A DNA stretch of 64,000 bases, taken from assembly GCF_031877795.1 (NCBI RefSeq), contig NC_133943.1:12455001-12519000 (forward strand), written 5' to 3'. The translations under genes were made by a program, and so were the position numbers. How positions within the stretch are numbered: position 1 is the first letter of the stretch; every line of letters starts with the position of its first letter. The notes beneath the pieces were generated by a model that saw nothing but the letters and a program-made list of their open reading frames with translations, was not told where the DNA came from and searched no databases. The DNA is from Strix aluco (Eukaryota; Chordata; Aves; Strigiformes; Strigidae). Positions 11,001 to 23,000 of this stretch are shown piece by piece.

Positions 11001-14000
11001 ACTCTTTTTTGGAAAGAGCCACTCTGTCTCATTTAGATACCTAAATATAGCAGCTGCTCTGGAGGGGACATTAGCCTGCGAGTGCCCTGGTGGGTATGGG
11101 ACCTTTATGGACGTCTGTAAGGGGGAGTTTAAACCTTGTTCAATCAGGCCTGGGCAGGTTGTTCCCCTGCCGTTAGCGGGATGTCCTGGGGCAGCAGGGA
11201 GCTCATGGCAGTAACCAGGCTGCACAGGCTGGCAGGGAAGCAAGAACCTGCAGAGATGTGGACTGCAGGGTTTTTTCTAAATGTCTCAATGCCTTTTGAG
11301 GCCAGAGCCCATCTATGCCCAAACATGATGCTTGCTAACGTGCCATCACCTCCCCTTGGAGGAAAGAACCGTGATCCAAAGCACAGAAGCAGAGCTGAGC
11401 TATGGAGCAGAACCTCCACATCCTGCACTGCCAATGGGCCTGTGGGGCTGTGGCACCTCGGGGTGGTCACTCAGGGCTGCTGGAGCAGAGTCACCACTGC
11501 AACGTGGGGCTGGGCAGAAAGGCAGAAAAGGGCAAAGGTCCTCCTGCCCTTAGGTGTGTGGGGCACCGCAGGCATCAAAGTCCTTTAGTGAAGAGCTCCT
11601 TTAGTGAAAGATGCGGGACAGACCCTTTGAAATGCGGAGCTGAGGGACGCCCCACAGGCGCCATTGCCCTTGCCAGGGACGTGTGCTCCCCACCCTTGCG
11701 GGCACCAGGGCCCGTACTCTTGGCCGAGACACAGGCAGCAGCAGGATCCGAGCACTGTGCACATCCCATGGACCCGCTTCTGCTTCTTCATACACTCACG
11801 ACCCCTCATTGCCTTTGGAGTGAGCGCAAGAGATAGGTTTGCCTGAGTGCTCTGACCGCGTCACTAGCTTGCCCACGTGGCATAGTGGGGCTCTCTTGTA
11901 CCACCTGGGATCAGCAAAGCTTGCATGTTGCACCAAGTATTGGTGGAAACAGGGTTTGTTGGAGGTGCACAGGGTGGCCCTTGTTTTTGTCTCTCGACGC
12001 CTCTGGCTGCCCTGTGATGAGGGTGCCAAGGGTCCCTTCCAAGGAAGCGGGGAGCAGCCATTTGTGTCCATGTGTGCTGGTGTCCCAGGGACTTGGGGCA
12101 TGGGACACATGCTGCTTGAGTCTCTGCAGCTGGCTATTTATAAGTACACAGAGGGGGCACACAAGGGTGCCCCCTCTGCTCCTCCCTGCTTTGCAGCACT
12201 GACAGCGAGAGCCTGGCTCCCTGGCCCAGCAGTGCTGCAGGGGCTCCCTGATCTGTCTTGTGATTCAGGCCCTGATGGAGGTGCACAGGAGCTGCCTTAT
12301 GTTTTCTGCAGGAAAGTGGAGTGTCCCTCAGCTATCTGAGCCTTCATCTCTGTGCTTTTCTTGTTCTTCCTTTGCACATGGTGGCTCTGTCCCCCTGCAC
12401 ACCTCCACATCTCCCTGCTGCCCATCCCTGCCCCTCACTGTGCCCTGTGCCCAGTGTGGAGCTGTGCAACCTCCTGCCAGCACTCACCCCGGCATGCGGG
12501 GTCCTCTGCCAACCCTGCCACGCCACCAGGCTGAACAGTGGGACCCCCAGGGAGGTGTCGGTGAACACATGCACGCTGGCTTCACACAGCGCCCTTGTAC
12601 AACCTTGCAAACCCCCGCGCGATGTCCCCTCGGCTCCCACCACACGGGCAGGGACCAGACAGGTTTGGCGCTGCCCGTGGCAGCCCCACCAGTCCCTCCT
12701 GGGCGGAGGTGACCTGGGTCTGAAGGAAGGACCCTGCCATTTTGGTGATGCCCTCCTCAGGTCTGTGTTGTTTGGCCCTAGCAAAGTGGAGGTGAAATAG
12801 AGAAGGTAAAGGCTGTGCATTGAAATGGGAGGAGGCAGCACGGTGGAGATCTGGCTGGAGGGCTCGCAGTGTCCCCAGGATCCCCAAGCCGCTCCGGCAG
12901 ATGGCTGCAGCCCTCCCGCCCTGCTCTAAGGAATACAAATGTGCGGCAGATACGGTTACCCAGCCCCGAGAGCGGTGTTAGCTTTCATCTAGATCGATAT
13001 CCCTGCCTGCCTGCGTCTGAGAGAGCACTCAGCTGGCAACCCAGGCCCGGCCAGGAGGAGACACCCGCCGAGGCTCTGCTGCCCGCTCCAGACCCTGCCT
13101 GTCCGTCTGTCCCTCTGCCTCGGCGTGGAGGCAGAGCCAGCACCAACCGCAGCACCGTTGCCGTGCTGTCAGACTCCGTCATGCGTAAAATGTAATAAAT
13201 AGGGCCATAAGCCTTTTACGAAGTCTATTTCCACTCTTGGATCCGGGATTTAATGCATGGCTGCTTAGAGAGGCAGAGGATTTCAGGGGTCAGCAAGGCT
13301 AATTGCACTGCTGGAATAGAAGGGCGAGCGGCAGGATCCTGCGCGCGGGCCAGGGGTGTGCTGAGGGTCCCAGCCACCCGCCGCACTGCCCCAGTGCTGT
13401 GTGCTCCCGCCAGCAGCCTGGGAAAGCAGCGGCCACGCGCGGTGGCTTGGCAAGGGACATGGTCCCTGCGGAGTGCTTCTGGGCTGGGCACAGGTGGCTT
13501 TTGGGGCTGAGGGGACTATGCCAGCTGGGGAGTCATACGCTGCAGGTGTTCGGTTCCCCACTGCTCCCTGGTGTGCCTGGGCATCTGACTGAGCACGTCT
13601 GCTGGAGCACTTGATCTTAGATTACCTGGCAGCCAGGGAAAGCCTCCATGGGGCCCAAGGGCCAGGGAGGATCAGGGCTGTCCCGGTGCAGGCTGGTACT
13701 GCCGGGCTTGGCTGGCTTTGGTGTCAGCTCGGCCCCAGGCTGCAGCATCTCCTTGAGATGCAGAGGGGAGCTGGGTACCACCCTGCCAGGCTGCCCGCTG
13801 TGCTGGCTGGCCCCGGCATCACAATCTGGGGTGCGAAGGGATGTGTGTGCTCAGAAGTGGTGCTGCTGGGGAGACAGCCCCATCAGTAGTGAAAATGCAG
13901 CACTGGGGTGAGAGCCAAGGGCACAAACCTGGCTGGGTGCTCTGGCGCTGGGTGTGCGCCTGGCTAGCATGGGGCTGGGGGTCGGCACCTGGACTGTGCT

Positions 14001-17000
14001 TCCATGGAGGAGTCAGGGAGGGACCGATGGGACAGGCAGGCTCCACTTCACGGGGACAACGGGCAGCCAGCGCACGCCCTGTAAGGCGAGGGGGACCCAG
14101 ATGCCCAGAGGCTCCCGGGGCTTCGCCCTGTGCCAGCCAGCCGCGCAGGACTGGCAGGGCTGTGCCGCCGGCCACGGCAGACGGAGGACGCCAGCTCCGC
14201 TCAGTTACTTTCCTGGCTGATCCCGTCATCTCCATCTCGGGCCAAGTGCTGAAGTCGTCATGGAAACCGGCATGGCGGCAGCCTCGCCAGCAGCTCCCGC
14301 GCGGGATCCTCGGTCTGAGCGCCTGGCCGGCACTGGCCTGCCGCAGCGGTGGCGGGTGGCCGGCTCAGTCAGCCACTTGCTGCTGGTCCTTATTCCTCGA
14401 GGGCATCAGTCTCTTGCTGGGCTCCAGCGATGCACACGCACGGTCGCTTCCCTGGCATTGTAGCAGGGCCCAATCCATTAGCGTTCGCCAATCCCAGAGA
14501 CAGCCTTGCAGAAAGCACACAAAAAAGCGCCCTATAGTATTGCTATTAATAGTACCTGTTCATAAAGTTATCTTTAGCAACGCTGTTCCCACCTTCATTC
14601 ATAACAGACATCACACGGGCCTGATTCTTCTCCCTGCTGCCCAAGTGGCTTTGAGGTAACCCCGACCTCCCGGGGTACCCCACTCACCCCATGCTTCCAC
14701 CGCTCACCAGTGCTTCATTTGGCTGCAGGAGATGGTCTGCAAACCTTTCCCTGTAGTGGGAAATGGAGGATGATTTTTTTTTCCAGGGTTAATTTTTCTC
14801 TGGTGACTGTAATGCTGAACTCTGCTTGCCTTTGCCTCTCCTCCCACGTCGCTCCTGTCCAGCGGGGCTGTGTCGTGCCAAAGGCTTTCTCCCTGGAGCA
14901 TCCCTGCTGGAAGTCTGCGCTGGTGCTGGGATTTTGCTTGATCAGTGGAGGAGGCAGTGCCTGAACTTGACTATCGGGGATGGAGTATTTTCCACATGTA
15001 TTTCAGTGGGTGTTTTCATAGGTCTCAAGCTATGGTCCTCCCTTCCTGGCATCATCTGTCTTCAGAGCTCACGCAGACTCCTGGGAGGTGCAGGGCTTTG
15101 AAAGGGCTTTGAGGATTCATGGGTTCAGCCCACCGCTTTGAGGCAGCATGTCCTATCACTGCCAGGGAAAAGCCTGTTTCTCCAATTCTTGAACTCGGCA
15201 GTTACAGAGTTCCTCGGGTTCCTGGGCTAATCTGTTCCTGCCTTTAATGAGCTGCCTCATTAAAGTGTTTTTCCCTAATAACCAACCCTCGGGGCTGGGT
15301 GAGAGGCTGGTGATGTTTGACTGTAGACAACTGGAGACCTGCAGGCTGCGAAGGGCTTTTCCAGCTGCTTGCGGGGGTGCAGGATGAACACCAGCCCTCT
15401 CCTCCTGTGTGGTGCAGGCAAGGCTGTGAAGGGGGCAGCAGCCCAAAGCACCCCAAACCATGCCTCTCCTGGGCTCCAGCACCAGATTGACTGGACTCAC
15501 AAACCACAGCAGCACAGCTGAGGGGGGGCAGGTTGCGCTGGGGAAGGCATCTGCCCTTGGGGTGCAGCAAACTGGGGATGCTGGGACTAAACTTCAGGGG
15601 CTGCACAGTGTTCCTGTGCAATGTTTTTATCCAGTGATGGGCCGCACTGGGGCTGCCTGACATCACTCTACAAGCCAAACCCACGCATGCACGCTGCTGA
15701 GCGGGCATGCCTGTGCGCCTCGAGCCCAGGAGGTGTCTGCCCAGCCTTAATGAGGGGTTTTGAGCTTGTTGCTTGGGAGCTGGGGCACCTGGTTTTGGTA
15801 AATGGAAGTGGAAATCTTCTTCCTGGGGGCCTGCTCTGTCTGGAGGAGTACGCACACAGCTTGCAGCCATGGCCTCCTGGGAGCGTCCGTCCGGAGGACG
15901 TCGGTCCCACCTGGCCCCCCGCATCCCTGGTGGCTGCCCTGGCCGAGCAGGGTGCAGGGCTGGGAGCCCTGGGGGCGATGGCTAAGAAGGAGCAGATTCA
16001 GCAGTGCCTCTGGCAATGCGGCAGCATTTCACGGCTGCCACAAGCCAGCCCCCGTCTCTGGGCCATGGTTTTTAGGGTGGCAATGATGCAAGGCAGGAAG
16101 GTGCCTGGTGCCGGAGCTGCTGGGGCTGCCTGTTTATATATAGCTGACCCACTTGCTGAGCAGGGGCTGCCGGCCCGTCCTGGTGCCACACTTGGGGGTG
16201 CATGTGTGCACCGGGGCTGCGAGGGGCTGCACCAGCATGGGCCTGGGAGCACAGGGCTGCGGGTGCCTGGGCTGCAGTCGCCTGCAGCCTGCTCTGTGGA
16301 GGGGCTGCAGAACTCTGCGCTCGCAGGCCGCAGCTGTACTGCTGCCATGCCGGGGGTGTGGGCTCTGCTTCCTCAGCACCCCTCCCAGCCTCACCCACCC
16401 ACTGGCACACCGGCTCTCCTAGGGAAGAGAGATGGGAGATCTCCCAGCAGAGATGGGAGCGGGCAGGAATTGCTGCTGGAGGGACCAGTCTGAGGCTTGC
16501 CTGGCTGTGCTTGGGCTGAGGCAGGATCCCAGCCCAGGCCAGTGTTCAAGCGCCCATCCCGAGAGGCAGCACCATGTCCCGTGGGGTTAGCCTGCCTCCC
16601 GGCCATCCCCTCCCTCCAGCCAGGCCTGGATGTTGGGTGCTCATCAAGCTGGGGGCTTGGGTGCTGGAGCAGCCATGCCGCTGCTGGCCTCCGGTCTGCG
16701 TGAGCAGGTCAGTGTGTGCGGGGTGTGTGTGTGCATGCACCAGCGAGGCAGCACACTTGCCAGGGCCACCTCCCACCACATGTGCTGGGCACCTGTGTAG
16801 CTGAGCGTGCCCTGTGCCGGTGCTGCTGGCGTGCGCCGTGTCCCGCTGCCTGTCCTGCCTTGCCTGCCCCACGATGGGGCGCCGAGCCAGTGGGCAGGCG
16901 GGAGCGCTGGGGTGGCTGGGACGGGGTGGGCAGAGGCGCAGGTACCTTGTCCTGGTGTGCTGCTCCCCGGGGCTCACATCATCTCAAAGGCACAGCCTGG

Positions 17001-20000
17001 TGCAGCGTGGTGGCCTTCCAGGCTTGACTTCCTGCAGGGGCCAGGGTACAAGGATGGAGCCAAGCAGAGTAGATGACAAGAGGAGAGTGGGCTGCTAAGA
17101 AGTGAGGACACAGCCCTGCTATGGGGTCATGTTCCCTTGGGCCAGTGGACCCAGAAAATAAAGCAATAACCCACCAAAATTCATGCCCTGGACCATTCTG
17201 AGCACAAATCTTGTGTCCCCTTTCCCGCTTGGTACTGGTGGGGCTGTCCTGATCTCCAGGAACCCCCCAGCTCCAGCTCACCCCTCCAGCTGCCTGCTGC
17301 TGCTTGCAGTGGGTGCTGCCGGTGTACAAGGGGCTTGGGAGAACTCTTGGAAAGCACTGGGCTGCCAAAGCAGTGCCTCTTGGTGCCAAGCACCTGGGAG
17401 CCAGCCACTTTCCCAGGAGGGGAAGAAGATAAAAAGAAAATCTCTTTTGAAGTGCGTCTGGTGGGACACGCCGCCACACGATAGCCGTGGTGCACAGGTC
17501 ACCTGGGCAAGGGAAGGAGGCGGCACTGGTGCCCTGAAGTCTGCACCCGTGCGGGACTCGGCTGGTTTCTTGGGGAGGAGATGGGGTGCATGGCCGCCTG
17601 CCTGTGCCATGGCACTCCTGGTCACGGGCAGGCACGGGGGTGAAGGGGCAAGGGCCGTTCCCTCTGGGTGGGCTTGTACTGCTGCTCCCATGGGAGGGGG
17701 TCTGGCCTTGTGGATGTGGGGTTGACCAAGTGGACTGTGGTTTGGTAGGAGAGGAGCTGGGAGCCCCCAGAGGCAGCAATTGTCTGAGCTGCCCCAGGTG
17801 GCTGCACAGAGCCATCTCCTGTGCTGCCCCATCAGTTTTCAACCTGTCTGGAGACCAGCCCTCGGGGCAGAGCATTGCGGGGGTGCTGGCAGGCGTAGGG
17901 ACAGGGTCCAGTGCTGAATGACCCGTCACATGAGGCTGCAGATGACAGCGTGCCTGAGCTCTCACCCCCAGCGAGCTGCTCCACAGCAGGACACCGGTGC
18001 TGGCACAAGCAGGCGAGTGCCATAACAGCCAGGGACACGGCAGCAAGTGGCATGGGAGCGTGGCAGAGTGGCCCTGGAGAAACCACAGATCTCAACTCCG
18101 TTAACCCTGCAGCTTCCTCCCTGGGATCAGGGCGTCTGGCCAGGATGCTTTCCCGAAAAGAGCCACTATTGATGCATAGTTGCCTCTGACAGGCTAGAGG
18201 GGACATGGTGTTCCCATCTCATGGCCTCTTGAGACCCCTTTGGCTGGGTGTTTCCAGAGCTGTTGTGGTTGGCACACCTGGAGAAAGGCAAGTCCCTGAG
18301 GTAGGTCAAAGCAAAACGCTTGCTGCGGAAAGGGAAATTAATTATAGGTTCTTTGCTGCACTCCAAGCAACTGCAAAGGCTGATGTTTCTCCTGTTGGCC
18401 GATAAACTAATTGTAATGACAAAACCTCAACAAAAGCAATGCTCTTAAATGCTCTCTTAATTAATAAGTCTCAATAATTACTTGACGTCAATGACCAATA
18501 AACATTTCGGAGACGGGAAGTTGCTGTTAAGTGCCCAATACCTTTGCTCCTCCAGTCACTGCGCCTGGGTTCCTGCAGCTCTGATGAATCCCACAGAAAA
18601 GCGCAGGGAAGGCCAAGCCCGATGTTTTTAAAGGAAAACATTAAGCAGGAAAAAAGTGATTATTTACGTGCATGTCCACAGGGAAAAGAGGAGGGAAGCT
18701 GAGCAACTGCTCAGCCCTGCTGCTCCCCACTGAGCAGCTAGCAAGGGATGGCAATGCCGACAGGCAGACGCTGAGAGGGGTGGCACCCATGGGTGCCCCT
18801 TTCCTGCCCCTCCGGTGCTGCTGAGACCCTGGTGGGGTGCTTTCCTGGGGGCAGCATGAGGGGGAGGGCCCCTTCCCAGGGAGTCCATGTTCAAGGGGTC
18901 TTTGAGGCCCTGCTGAGCGTCCTGCACCCGTGGAGAGTCACCTCCCTTCCGCAAGCATCTGTCGCCTGCCTCTTCCTCCTCTTCCTCCTCCTCCTCCTCC
19001 TCCTTCCCAGGATCTGTCTGAGGGCAGCATCTCCCGACTCTGCGCTGCCAGGCCTGAAAGGATCACCAGCTACATTTTATTGGGTGGGAGTTGGGGCGAC
19101 CCCTTTCCATCTGCTGTTAAGAGGAGCCTCAGGAAACCTGCCATTCGTCCTCACCGCAGTGCTTCTGGCTGCAGCGCAGTGCCGCGAGGGTTAATGTCCT
19201 CCTCCTCCTCCTCCTCCTCCTCCTCCTCCTCCTCTCCGCTTCACAGCCATCTTAAAACCGCTGGAGCCGGAGCTGTGCAGTCCCTGTTCCCACTCCTTTT
19301 ACAGTATGGGCTGGCTAGCCAGCCAGGGAGCCCAGCCGGCTCCTCCATCCGTCCGACTCCTTTCCTTGTTTGGATGTCCCCTGTGCTCGCTGCCCAGGCC
19401 CTGCCTCCCTCCCATGGGACCCGTGCCCCCAGCAAGGGGCGATGGCCAGGGCGAGGGGCTGCCCGGGGACGGAGGGCAGCAGGCACAGCATGTGATTTTT
19501 GCAGAGGTTTCTCCGGGACAGCACTGGGTGTCTGCCAAGATGGATGCCAGCCGGCTCCTGGGCATGGTTAGCACTTAGCGAGCCCTTTATACCTGCAAAT
19601 CCCTTGGCGGGCGTTAGCAAAATCCTCCTGCGGGAAAAGGTGGGAGAGGGTCACTGTTAGCTGGAGGAGGGTGGCACAGCCAGGGGACAGGAGTGGTTTG
19701 AGGTGAAGGAGCCTGTTGCAGAGCATCCCATCATGGATGGGGACAGGGCTCCTTCCAGCAGGACAGCAGCAAAGCCTCACCTGGCACATGTCACCATCCA
19801 AAATAAGCTGCAGTCCCGGGGGGGGCAAAAGCAGCAAAGCCACGGGAGTTCCCCCCAGCCCAGAGAGCTGCAGGCAGGGAGGGCAGAGCTGCAGGCAGGC
19901 AGGCTCTGCTCCCCTCTGAGCTCTTCCCCCATCTGCCACCCCTCACATCTGGACCCAGGGGTCCTGGGGGTGTTTGCTGGTGGCCGTGGGAGAGTTGCTG

Positions 20001-23000
20001 GAGCATGCGCTGCTGTTGTCCTGACGGAGGGATGGCTGCGGCTGTGTCAGGACAGCAGCAGCGCATGCTCCTGGCTCTGCATCCCCAGTGCTCTGTGGCC
20101 TGTTACCCAAATACCAGCTACTGCCCAAGGGTTTATGCCCCCGCGAGCCTGGGGAAAGCAGGGGAAAGGCCTCTGGGGCTGGGGTTGGGGGGCAGAAGCA
20201 GGGTGTCCGTGTGTCCCCGCTCTGCTGCTTCAGCAGATGTCAGCACAGGGAGGAGGAGGTCATCCAGAGATCACGTTTGGGCGTTTTTTGGGTTGCTGTA
20301 AATCTTTATGCACAGGATGGTCTCTGAGCAGGGAACGAGAGGAGAAGGAGGAGCAGCCCCCAAAGGCACAGGGAGGTCTTTGATGTGGTCCTGCCTCGCG
20401 AGCCCAGACATTCCCCCAAAAGAAGGGCTGTTACCATCTGTGAGGTCTGGTGAGGAACGTAATAGCATGGGACTGGCCAGCTCACCCTGAGCATGGGGAT
20501 GTGGTGAGGGTCGGACTGCTTCAGGCTTCCCTACGCTCCGGAAACATGAAGGTTGGTTGGAAGATTGTGAGATCTGGGGAGAAAGGGACAAAATGTGTCC
20601 CCTGTCTTTGGTCCCCAAGTGGAGACTGAATGGGAATTTCAAGACTGGGAGCATCCCATTGTATCCAGGATTAGGATGAGTGACATCTGTGGGCACAGGG
20701 CTCCTGTGGGCTTGCGGAGTCCTAGCTACCTCCCCACTGTGCTACTGCGGGTCCCTGTGGGCCACTGGCAGCAACAGTCTCACTGCAGCCCCCACGGCAG
20801 CAGGGATAATCTGTGGGGGCCGAGGACCCGTCAGTTGAAGGGTGGCTTTTTTCAGCTGCCCTGCATGAGCCCTGCGCCTTGTCCTGTCTGTCCCTGCGTG
20901 GGGTGCAAGCATCCCTTGTGTCCTGGGGCCTCGGGCTGTTTCTGCAGCTGCGCAGCTCAGCTTCCAGCCAGTGGCTGAGATGGTCAGAAGCAGGGAGAGT
21001 CACCTCTGCCCCTGCCCGAGGGATGCTCGGGGTGCCTGCATCATACGCTCACTGTGCCAGCGATGGGCGGGAGTGCGGCAGAAGAGTGTGCAGTGAGCGG
21101 GTGTGCGATGGGTGAGTGTGCGGCATGGGGGTGTGTGATGGGCGGGTGTGCGATGGGCGGGTGTGTGGTGGGCGGGTGCGCGATGGGCGGGTGTGCGATG
21201 GGTGAGTGTGCGGCATGGGGGTGTGTGATGGGCGGGTGTGCGATGGGCGGGTGTGCCACTTCCCAGTCCTCATGTGAGCGGTGGCACAGGCACAGCAGGC
21301 GCCATGGCTGCCTTCGCTGCTACCACCACATGATCCGATTCACCCAGAGGAGCGCGCGCAGCCAGCTGCCAGCAGGATGAGGCAGCCCCCAGCAGACCCC
21401 CGCCTCTCTGAGAGACCTTTGGGTGGTCCCAATACTGGGGTGCGCAGGGTGCAGGACTGGCACTCTTGTGGGTGCCATGGGCCCTGGGTCCACCCGCTCT
21501 CAAGCAGGGATGATTAATGGCTTAACCCCTTCCCTCCTGCCACTTCCCAGCCTCCTGCTTGGCCAGTGAGGTGGCTGTAGGGGAAAGGCCGGGTGGGCTG
21601 GGGAGCCGGAGGGCTGTTTCCTTTGGCTGGCACTGTGGTCATGGGGCAGGAGCTGTGGCCGAGGCCGGCAGTGCTGGCAGCAGGGCACCCTGGTCACCCG
21701 GGGAGCTGGTGTCCCAGCGTGAACCGGCCAACCGGGAGTGCTGGTGGCAGGAGGCAGGATGCCTGGAGTTCCCGTCCTGCTTGGCCCCGTCTCAATGGAA
21801 CTCGGCGCCAAGAATGGGTGGGATGGCTGCTGTGCGCTGTCAGCAGCGCCTCTGCCCAGCCTGGCTTCCCAGCCGTGTGGGGGTGGGGACTGGCTTGCAG
21901 TGCATCCCCTTTTTTTACCTATTTTTCCCAGATTTGGTGATGGAGGCATCAGGAACACAGCCTGGGGCTTGATGGCACCCATAGAAGCATGGTTCCCTGC
22001 CCCTCCTGCCTCTTGCACAGGGTCCCTGCTCTGATGTCCCCACCAGAGAGCAGCAGGAAAGGTGCCGGGAGCTTGCTCTACCGGGGCAGGAGACTTGCGG
22101 GCAGCTCACACCAGCCCTGCATCTCCTGGGATGGCTCTGATGGGGCTGTGGTCTGGGCTCAGCACTGGGGTTGTCACAGGAGCATCTTTGAGGTCCCACC
22201 AATCCCACCCCCTTGAGTGCTCCCCTGCAGCAGCTCAGGTGAAGGGGCCGTGCAGCTTGGCCCAGGGTGGGGAGGCTGCGTGGGGCAGTGTGGGGTTGGC
22301 TGCCAGGGGAATGGTGCCGTGGCACAGCAGCTCGCAGCTGCCTCTGAGTGTGGGCAGCAGCCAGCAGCATTTTATGGCATCCTAGGCTTCACCCCTCTTG
22401 CTCCTGCCCGTGCCTCAGCCCCATGGCAGCCGCCTTCACACCATGGCCCGGAGCTGAGCCTGGCAGGATTTTGCTCTCCTGGGCATGTAGGATGTGGGCT
22501 CCATCCTCCCCAGCCTGCCCTGCCCTGAGCATCACCACCTTTCCCCCAGCACCACATTTTCCATCGGTGAACAGGGTCTCTCAGGAAAGCCTTGGCAAGG
22601 CCACACAGGGGCTGCAAGTCCCCAGCAAATTTTAGAGCATGTCTCCTTCCCTCTGGGATGTGCAACACAGGGACAAATCCTGGTGTGAACTGAGTGTTTG
22701 GCAGAAACAATCCCTCACCCATAGTCCCAGGGAGACAGTAAGTGCAGCCGGGTTGAGGGCTGGCGTCCGTGGCTGGTTTGGGTGAGAAAGCATGCCTGCG
22801 CTTCATTGGCAAGGAAGCCACAGGAAAGCCACGCATCCTTCACCGGGAAGGCTGGGTACTGCTGCTGCTCGAGGAGCAGGGGGCATCCCTTCCCACCCAG
22901 GCAGGACCTGCTCATGCCAGCGCACCTCTAAACCCTGCCAGGATGCAGAGTGAGGGATTTGGACCCACCGAATTTCACTGGCAAACCAGCTCCATTTCTC

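Noticed and set aside
17157-17162. AATAAA in intron 1
   Set aside because: No exon or in-frame coding sequence lies upstream and no GT-rich element follows. It is a chance hexamer, unlike the intron 8 case.
20551-20600. GGTTGGTTGGAAGATTGTGAGATC as a possible old CR1 piece
   Set aside because: Similarity to the CR1 GGTTGGAAAAGACC...GATCAT region is too short and the spacing is wrong.
21041-21380. Repetitive Cys/Gly/Met-rich or His/Pro-rich proteins
   Set aside because: They are the translation of the 15-bp minisatellite, whose unit length is a multiple of three.
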